Shown: positions 12,201 through 24,353 of the stretch, one piece after another | Layout: every line of letters starts with the position of its first letter | Position numbering within the stretch: the first letter of the stretch is position 1 | From: Cantharellus purpuraceus | Taxonomy: Eukaryota > Basidiomycota > Agaricomycetes > Cantharellales > Hydnaceae | Reading direction: 5' to 3' | Assembly (NCBI GenBank): GCA_025174535.1 | Contig: JALBUN010000009.1 | Coordinates: forward strand, 434,001 to 498,000 | Length of the DNA: 64,000 nucleotides | Translations under genes and position numbers: made by a program | The notes under the pieces: generated by a model | Database searches by the model: none | What the model was told of the DNA's origin: nothing | Seen by the model: the letters and a program-made list of their open reading frames with translations, nothing else

Positions 12201-13949
12201 GGTGACGACAACGTTAACAGGCTGAATAAATTCGGGCAATTGAAAGGCACTCAGTGGCAAGTAGGTCACTACAAGGAAGACAAGTGGAACCCGTGCAATA
12301 CGTTATCAAGACTCGATACTTATGGGGACAGTTGCGCGTGCTATATATCGGACCTTCCACTCGCCTTGCATGCCGTCATGAGGGGCAAGTCAGGCCGGAC
12401 GTTGTCCATATGGTCGCCCATGACATTCGTCTTGTTAAGTTGCTACGGCACCGCCGCGGAAGCTTCCATTCATTTAGCCCCCGAGATAAGTGTTTCTGGT
12501 GCGACGCGTGGGACGGCATACATGACATTTTACACAGGACACGTTCGTACGGTGTCGGTATCCATAGCCTATAGGTGCGCAAACGTGAACCGTACTATGC
12601 TCTCAGCGGATATCAGTCACAAGAAGGAGGGGTTTGATGGATGGGTTTGATGGATGGGTTTGATGATAGAGACTAAAGCAGCTCAGGACCGTGCACTGGC
12701 GAGGGATGAAACGTTCAACTGACGCTGCATATGGTGCGTTGCTGCCATGTCCATATGGCGGTGAGCCTCGCTGTCTAACTCGCTTGCGCGCAATGACACT
12801 CATATGCCACACACATTCACATTATTTTGCATTATTTTGCAGCGTATTATCCTGAGTTTCTTGTAAAGCTCAAACGTTCGCCGTTAGCTCACACATGGGG
12901 GCAACTGGATACACCAATCAGAGCTTCTGGAGTTGCGTGTTTCCCCCGCCTAGGCTGAACTAGAAGCTATTATTCGGATCTTGTCCGGTTTCGCTTGTGA
13001 ATTCCATCCCACTGTCCCCATCTCTGTAGTGTGCACACCCTCACACCCACAGAAAGACCCCCCCCCCCATCATCACGCGTATAGGCAGAAGTCGATTGCC
13101 ACTGAGTCTGGGCATGTTGGGCAGGTAGCCCCCTTCGCATTCCTTTCCATTGTCCAAATCCAGAGTATCACTATGCCAGTACCCTCCCACCCCTCCCCCT
13201 TTCTTTCAATCCGTCATGACTCACACGGCCAAGTGGGGGGTGCAGTCTATAATTGGGCAGTCGGACCCACAAGGCGGGGACGACAATAAATACGACCCTC
13301 AAAAGCCCTCCCGACATTCCGGCTTCTGCGTGCATGTCCCGTGCATGCATAGCTGAACTAAGTTCCGGATCATCCGACCCGCAGGAAGACTCCCTAGCAC
13401 ATAATTTTTCGAAGAATAAGCACAATGTTCCGTATCTCCAGACTTCTGCTGCTGAAAGGGTCCTTGCGGATTCCCCCTGGCTTTAGGGAGTCACTACCAT
13501 ACAAACTCGGATGCACCGGGACGTACGTAACAGATAAAGATTCCAACGTCTTCGTCTTCCCAATCGACGTTCTCGAGTCCCTTCTCCTCGCTTCCCTTCC
13601 AGTTCCGGACCGACATGCGCAAAACAGAGCAGATCCTGTCGATTCCTGATTAAATTACCCTGATTCAATTTTTTATATCAAAGCGCCATCCGAACTGTTG
13701 GGGGATGTGGTATTGTCAAGCGTCACAGTTACCTAGGACAAGATCTACTGTATTAGCACACAATACGACTCCAGCACCTGCCTTGTGACCTTGACAACGT
13801 CCACCCCAGCGATGCTCTTCATGATGACGACACATTTCGATGCCGCAACCACGGAATCTCCCTAGAGTATACTTACGTGGCTGCAGAAGAAGGGATATAG
13901 GGATATGGAAAGCCTTCTTTTCCAGAACTGCAGGGGAGCTGAAGGCGTT

Positions 13950-14720
13950 CGTGGCATATATCGCATCACCCCAGTCGTGATCGAAGCAGACACAGACACA
14001 CCCAGATGGATGGAATGGCAGGCGAAGTAGTACGTACGGTGTAAAGATAGGGTCGCATGCTGTCGATGGCGCTACTCTCGTGCGTGAATTCTGTTGTGCA
14101 ACAACGTTAATTCGAGCGAAAGAAGACAGAGTTGAACAAAAGAGGAAGAGATAAAGTTGCACCACCCGCTGGATTCCGGGATAAGGGTACCGTTGTCCCG
14201 TATCTCGAGACGATGCCCCTTGTTAATAAAAAGAATGGCGTGGCACACGCCAGCCTCCTTCGCGAGCGCAGGCAACAAACAACATCCCTATCTTATTTAC
14301 TCATTCACGAGATCGTCGAGGATCTTCCTGTTGACGAACACTTGGTGATTAATATCGGCTAGAGGGTTATGCCGCAGCAAGATGGCGGCGAAATGACGGT
14401 TCTCCTGGTGCGGGGGGACGCACTCACCCAGAAGCGTGGCGGAACGAGCCATTGCGGCGTCAAAAACCCGCGCAAAGTCGGCGGCGTACTTTGCTTAGGA
14501 AAGCGAGGAGTCTGGATCGTGCCTTGAAAGGGGGAAGAGAGTCCTGCTGTTGTGAGCTGGGAGAAACGGTCCCAGTGAGGTTGTGAGAGGAAGTTTTGCA
14601 TTGCCCTTTGCGCGGGTTCGGACCGTTTTTTGGTTCTCTGGTGCCTCGCAGCCGCTTTGGGGATTCTCAATTGTCGATGGGATGCCTTCCAGCGGTCGTG
14701 TAGTAGAGGCACCACCGCTT
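13950..14720 (-). CDS. Possible multi-exon gene, function unknown
   Basis: I do not recognise this protein. On the minus strand, segments that read like protein connect through plausible GT-AG introns. One ends in YAADFARVFDAAMARSATLL (about 14430-14490, donor GGTGAGTGC). The next, ADINHQVFVNRKILDDLVNE (about 14301-14362), runs up to a GTAAAT donor. A third begins EAGVCHAILFINKGHRLEI (near 14255). Neither start nor stop could be fixed, so the limits are approximate. It could be a real secreted or mitochondrial protein gene or a relic. Confidence 0.3.
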
Positions 14721-15285
14721 CATATATTTCTTTTTCTGGGGATGATAAATTAACAAATGCGGCTTCCTGCGGAGCTCATGCTCGATGGTCAGTGGTCGCG
14801 TGCCGCAAATCGTCTGATTCGTAAACCAGTCATTGTATACATCACTTCTTTACTTGAGCCACGTACCATATCGAACTGATCTTTCTCGCCTTTAATTGAA
14901 AAGAGCGTTCGGAATATCGCACCGGTCCAGGGTTGAATTACCATGGAAAGTATACAACCCTACGAGTAGGCCACGCTCATTATGTCATATTGGCTTGCTG
15001 ATGCCGATATGGCGTGTTTGTAAATTGCTAAACATCTAGTCAGCCTTCAGAGATCTCAATAGAAATGCATCTTCACCTCACCCGTGCCAACTCGCTCAAC
15101 GCGGCCGCACACAATATTAATAGAACGTCGCACTATATTTGGATTCGGCTGGCAGTTACAAAATCTTAGGATACGCGAGGATTCAGAGCAATACATTTGA
15201 GGCAACTTTAATCAGTATTGCCACGCACGCAATAATATCTCTATTTATAAATAACTTAGGATTATCTCACGGCCGGAAATCTCCC

Positions 15286-15750
15286 TCATGCAGCATGGTG
15301 CTCAGACGCCAGCGCCGGGAGCCGTTTCCCGGGCCCACCCGAGGCAACGCCCGCCCGTTCGTCTCGACTTCCGTCCCGGCTGGCTGAAGGCACCCAAAGG
15401 TGAGTAAGCGAAGCATATAGCCCATCTGGACGGCACTCATCGACTATACTTACGGCAACAGCCACATGTCTACAGACTCTAGGCGTCCACTTGCCACGTC
15501 GTTGAATTCGGAAACGGCAGTGACGCCTATTGGGGCTGATAAAATGACGATGTCCCGCCCGTTGGGTGTGCAACAGTAAAATTTTGACGTTCGTACTGTT
15601 CATGATCACATCTTGAAGTAGGTAGATTCTCTGGGAAGGACGTACAAGTACAAATGTGTCTTCTACAATATCTCTACTAGGACAGGAGATACGCCCGGCA
15701 TAAAGTCCAGGTGCAAACAAGTAACAACGATCGAGGCTATGCACCATGAG
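15286..15750 (-). CDS. Possible gene fragment, function unknown
   Basis: A minus-strand exon-like stretch reads CTPNGRDIVILSAPIGVTAV and continues to a strong GTAAGTAT donor near 15450. A downstream acceptor restores an open frame that ends at 15286. No family is recognised and no start is clear. It may be one end of a gene or a decayed copy. Confidence 0.22.
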   Translation of the reverse strand, partial: LMVHSLDRCYLFAPGLYAGRISCPSRDIVEDTFVLVRPSQRIYLLQDVIMNSTNVKILLLHTQRAGHRHFISPNRRHCRFRIQRRGKWTPRVCRHVAVAVSIVDECRPDGLYASLTHLWVPSASRDGSRDERAGVASGGPGKRLPALASEHHAA

Positions 15751-15999
15751 GATGGATCAACATGACCTGTTATTGTAACATGGGCAGAGTAACGATAGTT
15801 ATCGCCTAGAGGTAGTCTCTGCTGTTGCCCTGCATCAGATATGTACGATTCAGTGTTTCACCATGCGTCACGTGCTGCTGGTCTTACAGTACAAAGGGCA
15901 TACGGTCAATAAGGGCTTTCCATTCCTAATGGGAGATGCAAAGAGAACATGTCTGGGTGCAGGAAATGAGAATCATACGAGCGTGCAGCAAAAATGCGG

Positions 16000-16545
16000 A
16001 TCAGTGCGGCAGCGGAGACGGCTCAACTTTTTCAAGTGGCGCTCCAACTTCCGACTCGGCGATACTTTCCAAGTCCGTGTCAACTAACTCAAACTCTGTC
16101 CAATTTTTTTTTCTTATTGTTCTCTGTATTTCGAACAAGAATGAGTACTCATAAGGGCCTGTGCCTTCATGGAGGAACTTGGATTGAGAAACTAGAAATT
16201 TATCGCTTTTTTCGTAAGTCACATCACTCTGGCATCGAGTAAGCTACTTACTTCATGGTTCCCAGCACTCGTTGATAGAGTTTTTAAAATGAAGGTATAG
16301 ATAAGGAACACATACTTATCTTCAGACCTAAATATCCCTGCGTTTCCAGATGAGGTACGATTGGACTTCACTGAGGTCCTTAAGAGTTCGCGAGCCGGTA
16401 TAACAGCCATAAAACTTAACAGTACCAGGCCTGCGGTTTCCAACCGTGAGGTGCTCTGACAAGGGTTTCTTTAGGTTATCAAGATATCCTTTGGCTTTGT
16501 CTGATATCTGTATCAATAGGAAGCAGCAACCCTGATAATTCATTT
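16000..16545 (-). CDS. Possible coding segments, function unknown
   Basis: Two minus-strand stretches look protein-like. One, at about 16330-16543, contains FLLIQISDKAKGYLDNLKKP and GTVKFYGCYTGSRTLKDL. The other, at about 16001-16222, is acidic and ends in a Ser/Pro/Glu-rich tail. I cannot join them reliably or name a family. Confidence 0.2.
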
Positions 16546-16569
16546 CCCGGCCCTATCGCCAACATTAAG

Positions 16570-16885
16570 AGTTATAGGGGAGTTACCGGATGCTTATCTT
16601 CTCGAAGAACCCGCAGATTACTTCGATGCACGGTGGATGGGGCCGCTTGAAATAGGAGACGTTCTAGTTTTGAATCAAGCGACGCGCCATGGGGGTTTTA
16701 TCTTGCGTTTCCGCGTTCGGAAAAGAGCTTTAACCTCTCATCAAAGCAGCTGCTCTGAAGATGTTCAGGAACGATGCGACATAAGACTTTACGCACCACA
16801 TCTGCCAGCGCTAGGCCTATCCTCTGCCGAATGGTGCCACAAACGCCACCGATGTGTCCTCACGCGCCATTTGGCCTTTTGGTAA
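16570..16885 (+). CDS. Possible coding segment, function unknown
   Basis: A plus-strand open stretch reads ELPDAYLLEEPADYFDARWM and then GPLEIGDVLVLNQATRHGGF, which is more protein-like than its surroundings. There is no convincing start or splice partner, and no family is recognised. Confidence 0.18.
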
Positions 16886-18062
16886 CGTAAATCCTGCCCA
16901 TCTTTACGGAAATGAGGGGGCCAAGATCCTCTTGGCAAAACGACAAGACGGATGCCTGGAAACAATCCCATTCATTCCAAGATCGATGAAATAGCAGCCC
17001 GCGTTGAATCTATTGATCCTCTGAAGAACCCTATGGGGTCCAGGGATGTTATGTGTACTAACTATTTTCCCCTCTTTAATGAACACCGAGATTAAACGTG
17101 ACCCTACGCGACTTTGACTACCCTTGGTAAATTGGTTGAACACCCGAGGCTCATATGACAGTTGCTGCAGTTTTTTTTTTCGTTCCTGCAGCGCTATGAT
17201 CGAGGCGATGCCTTCAAAGGACATACTTGGTCAGTGCCCCTCCCCTACAACTGGCTTCTAATGGGTCTCAAAGCACCATAGGAAGCTCACCATTGGCATT
17301 GCATTAATTTTGCTTCGTGAGACGGAGCAATCTTAACCCCCAATTATGTTACAAGAGCCCAGACTTGTGAACGGTGGAAGTCCCGGATTAACGGGCATCA
17401 CGTGAGCTACAATCTCTTGATTGGATAGCGTCTCAACGCCAACCTTAGCTGCGACTTCTGGACAAGTAGTCACCGGGTGCTTATGGGGCATGGGGTTGGG
17501 CCGGCTTCTGTCGCTGATGGTTCCAAGACCACTCTTGTGCGAACCTGGAGAACATCCGAACGGAGTTCTCGGAGCAATGCGCCAAGCACCGTACGCCCAC
17601 GCCCACACATCTGAAGGCCCACACATCCGGAGAACAATAGTGCCACCGATGACAAGACTTACAGTAAATAGAGTACGAGAGGCTTATGAGGAATTCAGGG
17701 GCGGGAACTCCCGGCGGCGACGGAGGAGTGACACTTACGCAATTCACAAACTCGAAGGGCCGACCACGGCGTACATGAATTTCCGACAAATCGAAACGAT
17801 ATCCGATACTTCAGTGTTGACCCCCCTGACCACATGAAGTACATGGACTGAAGTTACACTCGTCACGAGATTATTTGCAAGTGGAAGTTAGGATGTATGC
17901 AACAACAGGTAACAATACCTTGGCAGCAAAGGGTGACAAAGAGTAAAACGTAAATGCGAGGAGACTCTTGGATCTAGCGAGTTGCTAATGAGAAAATCGT
18001 TCCGCCTTCGCGGTAATACACACAAATAAATAGAAATCCCCAGTCCAAACAGAATAAACTAA

Positions 18063-21000
18063 CTACAATGCGTGTGGGGACGCTGTGTAGTCAGAGGATT
18101 GTGAAGATATCGAATCCCGCCATACGTCCTGATCTCCTAGCCCACCCCTAGACCGTGCCGTGATTGTGGCTGTGTCATCGTCTCGTGACTGCCTTGAAAT
18201 TGTACCATGGTTGGCGCTGCTGCCCTCTCGTGCAGTGAAGAACGAGGTTTCGCTCTGCTGCGTGACATGCGACGTTTCTGATGCCGCACGGTCAGGTAGT
18301 GGACTCCGTGGGGGAGTCCGCACCCGCATTTCGTATTCGCCAGGATAGGCAGCAGCACCAGGAAGGCTAGGAGAGCTTCGGACCGAGTTCACATTGGTAT
18401 GCGGAGTGTGGGGAGGTGTATAGTGAGGCGACAAGGAGCCACTGGATGATGGTAATAGCGATTGCGACGACCGGTAGTCTTGTGTCACTGGGTTTATCGC
18501 TACAGAAGTCATGGTAATTGGTCGTGAAGATGTTGGTGAATAGATGTTGGCGTCTGGCAGGGGGGATGGGGGTGGGATGTCGGAAGCCGAATAATACGAC
18601 ACTCGAGATAACGGGGGGTCTGGCGGTACCCGCTGAACGGGAGTCACCGTGTCCCAAATTTCGCCATCATCGACTACAAAACCCATGTTGACTTCGACAC
18701 GTGAGGGGTTTTTGTCTGGTGGGTGATTAATGACGCTGGGGTTTTGGCGTGGTGTTCCAATATCAGCTGGGCTGTGTGTCCCCGCTGGGACATAGGTACC
18801 ACGAGCATCGGGTGCATCACCGAATGGGAGATCTATCGACTCAACTTCAGAAATGGACCGCTCATTATAATCTGCTTCGAACATAGGTATATGTTCAACA
18901 TCGCCTTTACGACGTCCACGGCGGTGCTTGATACCCAGCTGATCTTTGAGATCGCCGAGTACCCACATCTCTCGCACGAGATCTCGGTCCAATGGTTGGT
19001 AGGTCGAAGATGCAAACTTGATAATGAAGCGAGGGCCTATCAAAAGGGCGATGAGATCAGGAATCCAGGTTTAGGTTTCAAATACGTACCGACAGCTAAG
19101 ACCACAGACAGAATAACGCACGCCCAGAAGTCAATTGTCCCGAGGAGCTCCACAAACTCGCTAGTGAAAGTAGTGGTAGTAAAGAGCGAATAGACTGCTA
19201 CCCAGAGGAGCATGACTACATTAGAACCGACGACAGTGATCCATGTCACAATCGACCAGCTGTAATAATCAGGAAGAATCTCAGGAGAACAAGATCGGTG
19301 TCTTACTAGTTAGTGTTAATGCCCACGAAGATGTTGGCCGCAAATATTGCTGCCACCGAGACCGTCGTACCGAAGTCACTTAGACTTTCTAAACCTCTTC
19401 CATTCCATGATGCGGAGACATCGCCTAATGTCCAGGCCAAATATGGAATGAAGTAAACCACTGCAGACTGATACAAGCCGTCTAACATGTATGTCCAAAA
19501 TTTGAACCTAGTGTAATCGAGGCCACGGATACCACGAATATATAATTGCGGGAAAGCAAGACTTGCACGAGCATTGACATCCTGGTCAAAAGCTGTATAA
19601 AACGAGGTCACATCCCACTCATGAGGACAGCAGGAAATTACTTACCACCAAGGGTGATGACAGGCAAGGACGTGAAAACGAGGTTGTAGAGAAGAATGAA
19701 AGTATACTCGTATAAATAAGTTGCGTCAAAGCTGCCTAAGTTGTTAGATGGTGGAGATATGGAGTGGATGTAATTTACACGTGCCTATTATAAAATAGGA
19801 ACCAAAACATGGCAAACGTCCAAATTACGTTCTATGAAGATCACTGATAAGATGAAGGTTTGTGTGGCATTGGGCATAGAATGCTCGCCTTGTAAAAAAA
19901 ATTCGAGTGCATGTCTGCGATCCGCAAGTAGGACCAGCGTCCGTGAACGAGAAGCAGCTTCGTCAGAAATCGGAACTGGCCGAACGCATAGTCTGCCGAC
20001 ATGGCTGCCTGAGAACCCTCGAGGCCAAGCAATCCGCATCCAATGTTGGCCTCTTGAATCATAGCCACGTCGTTTGCTCCGTCGCCAATAGACAAGGTCA
20101 TTGCGTTCCGTCCCTCCTTGACCTACGACAGAAGATAAATAAATGATATAAATAAGGAGAATGTGGGGCATTATCTGGGTTAACTACACACCAGTTTGAC
20201 GGTAAGTGCTTTCTGTGCTGGTGAAACTCGACAACACACGACTGTCTCACACTGCGTCCCGAGGGTGAGGAACAACGGCTTGAGGTCCGCTTCGAGAGCA
20301 TGGCGCAAGGTGTCACCGTCGATGACAACTGCAAAGCTCTTTTGTGTACCTGGAACGAAGCCACGATTGTAGTCCTTTTGTATTGGTGGGGGTCCAAGCA
20401 TCGATGCGATCTTGTTGATACCAGCCTCAATCTGAGACCGCGTCGATTCAGGGGAATCAGCGGACAAAATCATGATCTCCATGTCCTGCTTAAGCAGGTT
20501 ACAGCTGAAACCGATCTCGATCGCTGTTTGAAGCTTATCACCTAGTGGAGCGTTCAGATTAAAAAGTCCACGCGCCGTTACTTGAAAGTGAGGCACTAAC
20601 CAGTTAGGATCCACAATTTGATACCTGCCTTATGCAGCGTTTCAATGGCTTCCGGAACACCTTCTTGCAATTTGTCCTCTAGGGCAGTTGCGCCCAGAAT
20701 AAAGAGGTCGCGTTCAACCAAATCGTTCGCCTTCTCCATTTCCTCCTCACGATCCTGGACTGCAGCACTCGCAGCATCGAATGTCCGTACCCATTCGAGA
20801 TACTCATCGTTGCTCAAGTGCTTGTACGCTATACACAAAGTGCGCAGGCCGCCGTTCGCAAAATCCTCCATGTTTTTCTGCGTGGCCACTTTGAGCTCGG
20901 GGTCCTGGTGCTTCGATAGGCGGGCATAGATGACACTGTCTGCACCCTTGCAGTACAAGACAAGCTTACCCTCAGGATTACGCACGATGACACTCATGCG

Positions 21001-23552
21001 CTTCCGTGTGCTGGTGAATTCGAGCACCTTGAGCGGCGTATATCGTTCCATCTGTCCCATGACCTCAATATCGATAGCGTTGGTTGAGCGTTGCACAAAG
21101 GGAAACCCGACGTCACGCGCAGCTGCCACCAGGGCGGCCTCGTCAGGGGACTCGGCCTTATAATTAACCCTATATGGATTGTTTGGGTCAATACGGTCGG
21201 GAAGGACCGAGTGACAAATGGCAAGGGCGCGGAAGAACGCAATGAGGTGGCCACGCTGTTCCGAGGAATGGTCAGCGAGGTGTTCGGCGAGTGTGGGTGA
21301 GATGAGCGTGAGTTTCTCAGGGTGGAGATACCGATTCTTAAAAGCCTTGTGCATGCGCTGAATCATGTCCTCTCTGAGAGTCGCGAGCTGTCTGGACTGC
21401 TCGGCGGCGTCTATAGTATGATCTTTGCCTTCACGTTGAAGAGCTCCGCGTTGAGCCTCGGTGACTCCCTCGCCATATGCCACACCATTTACGGAGCATT
21501 TCTGGAACTCCATGATATTTTGCGTCAGCGTACCAGTCTTGTCAGAAAATATGTACTCGATTTGACCGAGATCGTCTGAGATATTCCAGGACTTTGGCAT
21601 ACACGCTGTGTCATACAGAGCGTAGTACATGTCGATATCCTGGCTGATGAAGTATGCTTGGATTGTCTTCACGATCTCGATGGATATGTAGAGCGAGATT
21701 GGAACTATGTTTTGGAAGGCAACCAAGCAAGAGCTAGCGGAAAATCAGCGACTGAGGACAAAAAGCTGGCATAACGCACCCAAACGTGATGAGGGCATTG
21801 ACGGCGGCGATCTTTGATGGATCTGACCCACTCTCGAAGAAGCGAGCACTTGTACCAGACTTCACATCATAATAACTGTTCACGCCCGCAGTAGTGACAC
21901 ACATAGCTATCAAGATGACGAAGTTCATGATTACATTGAAGTTTGTCTCCTTTTCAATCTTGGAGCGTTTGCTGGGAGTATCGCCACCGTTAAGCATGAT
22001 CTTCGTGTCGGCACCAGTGAAAACGACGAGCCCAATGACCCAGTTGCTGTTCCTCAACGCACACCCACGAAGGAGAAGCTCGTTGATTGTGACCGGCTCT
22101 ACACGCTCGACACCTTCGAGGTCATTGAAGCGCAGCACGCCATTGTAGGTGTAAAGGTTTGCGTGTGGAGGTTCCGAGTCGAGAACGAAGCTGGCATGTT
22201 CGATGTCTTCCTCTGACACAATGCTAGACGTCGCGCGCAAGGACCGTCGAGGCTTCAGGTTCGTTTCCCCATCAAGATTCTTTGTCTCTACATAGCACAG
22301 GCCATCCGAATCGGATGTAGAAAGGACTAGGATGTCTGCGGGAACCTGATCATTGTCGCGCAATAGTACGATGTCGCCGACTTCGAGCTTCTTCCACAGT
22401 GTTCTCTCCCAGCGCGCGTTACCACCCGATGGCTTGCGATTCCAGTCAACAACGCCGGCTGAAATGTGAGAGAGAGTGGATCTGGGATAACGCGAGGATG
22501 TGAACGAGTGGCTTCGGTCTCGAAGTCCAAGCCCTGCTTGACCAAGATGGGTTCCTTCCATGTTCCGATCATCGCCTGCACTGGAGATAGATTGGATATC
22601 CTCTAGGCGGGTGCGGGACAAATCGCGGTGTTCGCTGGTGGTTGACGACTCATTGTCATCCATGTTCGTCCGCGTACGCTCTAGCACTATACGCACGTCT
22701 TGCGCTTCACGTTCCCGAAGCCGGCGTACACCCTTGGTTACAGTCCCAGGCTTTCTCACACTAAATAGGCGCTCAACCAATGATCGTGGGTCAGAGGGTT
22801 GATTGACATTGTGCCATGCACCTAGTTTGGTGGCTGCAGATGTGTTCACCTCTTCGTCAAGCCTTGCTCGCCGGTAGTCTTCGATCCCATCCTTGATCGC
22901 TGTCACGGCGAGGATAAACACGAGCGGAATCATGGCTATTTGGGGTGCTGCGGCACCAAAGATGGGAATCACTGGACGAATGTCAACATACTGGCAGCAC
23001 CGAAGAGGTAAAACGCACCTTGGATGCAGACGACGAGTAAGAAGTAGAGGTTTGCAACACGACGAAATTGTTCGTACAAATTCTTTGGTATGAATGTAAG
23101 GACGGTATACTCTGATGATCATCAGCCATGGATGCTATAGAATGGTGGAGTATTACTCAACTGCTTGTTCTGACTTTGTTACGCACGTAGCGAACCCACG
23201 GATCACCATTCGATCTAAGCTCATGCGCTGGTAAGGGCGCATTAACATAGATGTTTCTCCGAGGCTTGCTGGTGATAGCAACTTCCTGCGGCACCTCCTG
23301 TTCTGCGTTCTGAGGTGGTTTTGACTTTATAGACCCTCCGCGTTTCTCTTGGCTTCTTCCAAAGAATCTAGATTTTCTGGATTTCCGTCTGTTGCGGCGC
23401 TCTACACGTTGCTCGGAGCGTATGGACTCAGCAATGGTAGATGCTGCGGTCCTGACAGTGCGGAGACGAAGGTCATCGTCGATGCCGGCGTCGGATTCAT
23501 CGTCTGTTTCGAGATCTTCTGGATGGAGGTTACGTCGGAAAAGCTTGGACAT
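18063..23552 (-). CDS. P4-type ATPase, phospholipid flippase (Dnf1/Dnf2-like)
   Basis: A membrane lipid flippase that uses ATP to move phospholipids from the outer to the inner leaflet of plasma-membrane and endosomal membranes. Long exons separated by short introns run from the ATG at 23550-23552 to the stop at 18063-18065, about 1,500 aa. Seen in order: a charged N-terminal tail; first membrane spans; the DGETNLKPR actuator loop; PISLYIS in the M4 region; the phosphorylation site DKTGTLT (21523-21543); KGADSVIY in the nucleotide domain; GDGANDVAM (20067-20087); C-terminal membrane spans; and a Ser/Pro/Thr-rich cytosolic tail of about 300 aa. The [18 protein letters not shown] context and the insertion before the actuator loop resemble Dnf1/2 more than Drs2. 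No catalytic residue is missing. The long tail may be a regulatory or kinase-target region (inference). Confidence 0.93.
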
Positions 23553-24353
23553 GACGGGCTAGTGTACAATGATTATAGAGTCTGAAGGAGCGGAGTGACA
23601 GTGGAGAAGAGGTGCACCAGAGGTGCGTCGCAAAGCCGAGCCAAGAATGTACGCCCCTCGAAGGTGTAAGCGCGTATCAAGCTGACTGATTAGCTAACGC
23701 CGTGTCTCAGGCTATGACTAATAACTTAAGCTGTGCTGATGTGGTTGCTTTCGTGAAAAGTTGTTGAAATTCGACACGCGATGGCATTTATGTGGCATAC
23801 AACATGTAACAAGTCGGGCGGTCCTGATCAGATCAGATGATATACTTACAAGCAGCTCTCTGCTGTGTTCGACCACACCGACAAGGTCAGCCACAGCTCA
23901 TAGGACATCCATGGCTTGGTCAATGACATGACACAAATAACATGAATGTGTCAGGTTGAGGAGGACAAGCTGAACTACGTTCTTCGTCGGCGGTGGCATG
24001 GTGTCTGAACCATGCCGGTGGCAGATTTAACAAGACAAGATGGAGACTCGTCCATGATAGCATCTAGTAATGGAGCATGCTGGGATTGACTTTCATGAGT
24101 CCATCTTGAAGTGCTGTAATTGTTCGCTTGCTACTGATTCAACTCGACAAGCGGTTGCGACTGGCTAAGTAGGCTTATGCCATCTCAGCAAACACAATGC
24201 AAGTAGCGTGTCACTACTTTCAGGCCCTGATTACATACGGTAAGTGACGATTGCAAGTCAACCATGGAAAGCGCCTTTCGGACTTTGAAAACCCATAAGC
24301 AGCCGTTTGGTTCAGTCACACCCTCATCCGACCCGTCAAGACCTCTAGCAACG
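23553..24353. other. Intergenic region between divergent genes
   Basis: This is an 800-bp shared upstream region of the flippase (-) and the eL8 gene (+). No additional gene or clear TATA element was recognised. A promoter role is inferred only from position. Confidence 0.5.

Larger units (their letters stand above)
12201..18062. other. Gene-poor region with unassigned coding-like segments
   Basis: Nearly 6 kb separates the nuclease from the flippase. No gene could be named. Protein-like stretches with plausible splice sites occur on the minus strand at about 13.7-14.75, 15.3-15.75 and 16.0-16.55 kb, and on the plus strand at about 16.57-16.89 kb. A short GATGGATGGGTTT repeat lies at 12635-12662. 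The rest shows nothing I can support. Confidence 0.45.

Noticed and set aside
17333..17837. Overlapping open frames on both strands
   Set aside because: Three frames are open at once; none shows a domain, splice logic or codon preference.
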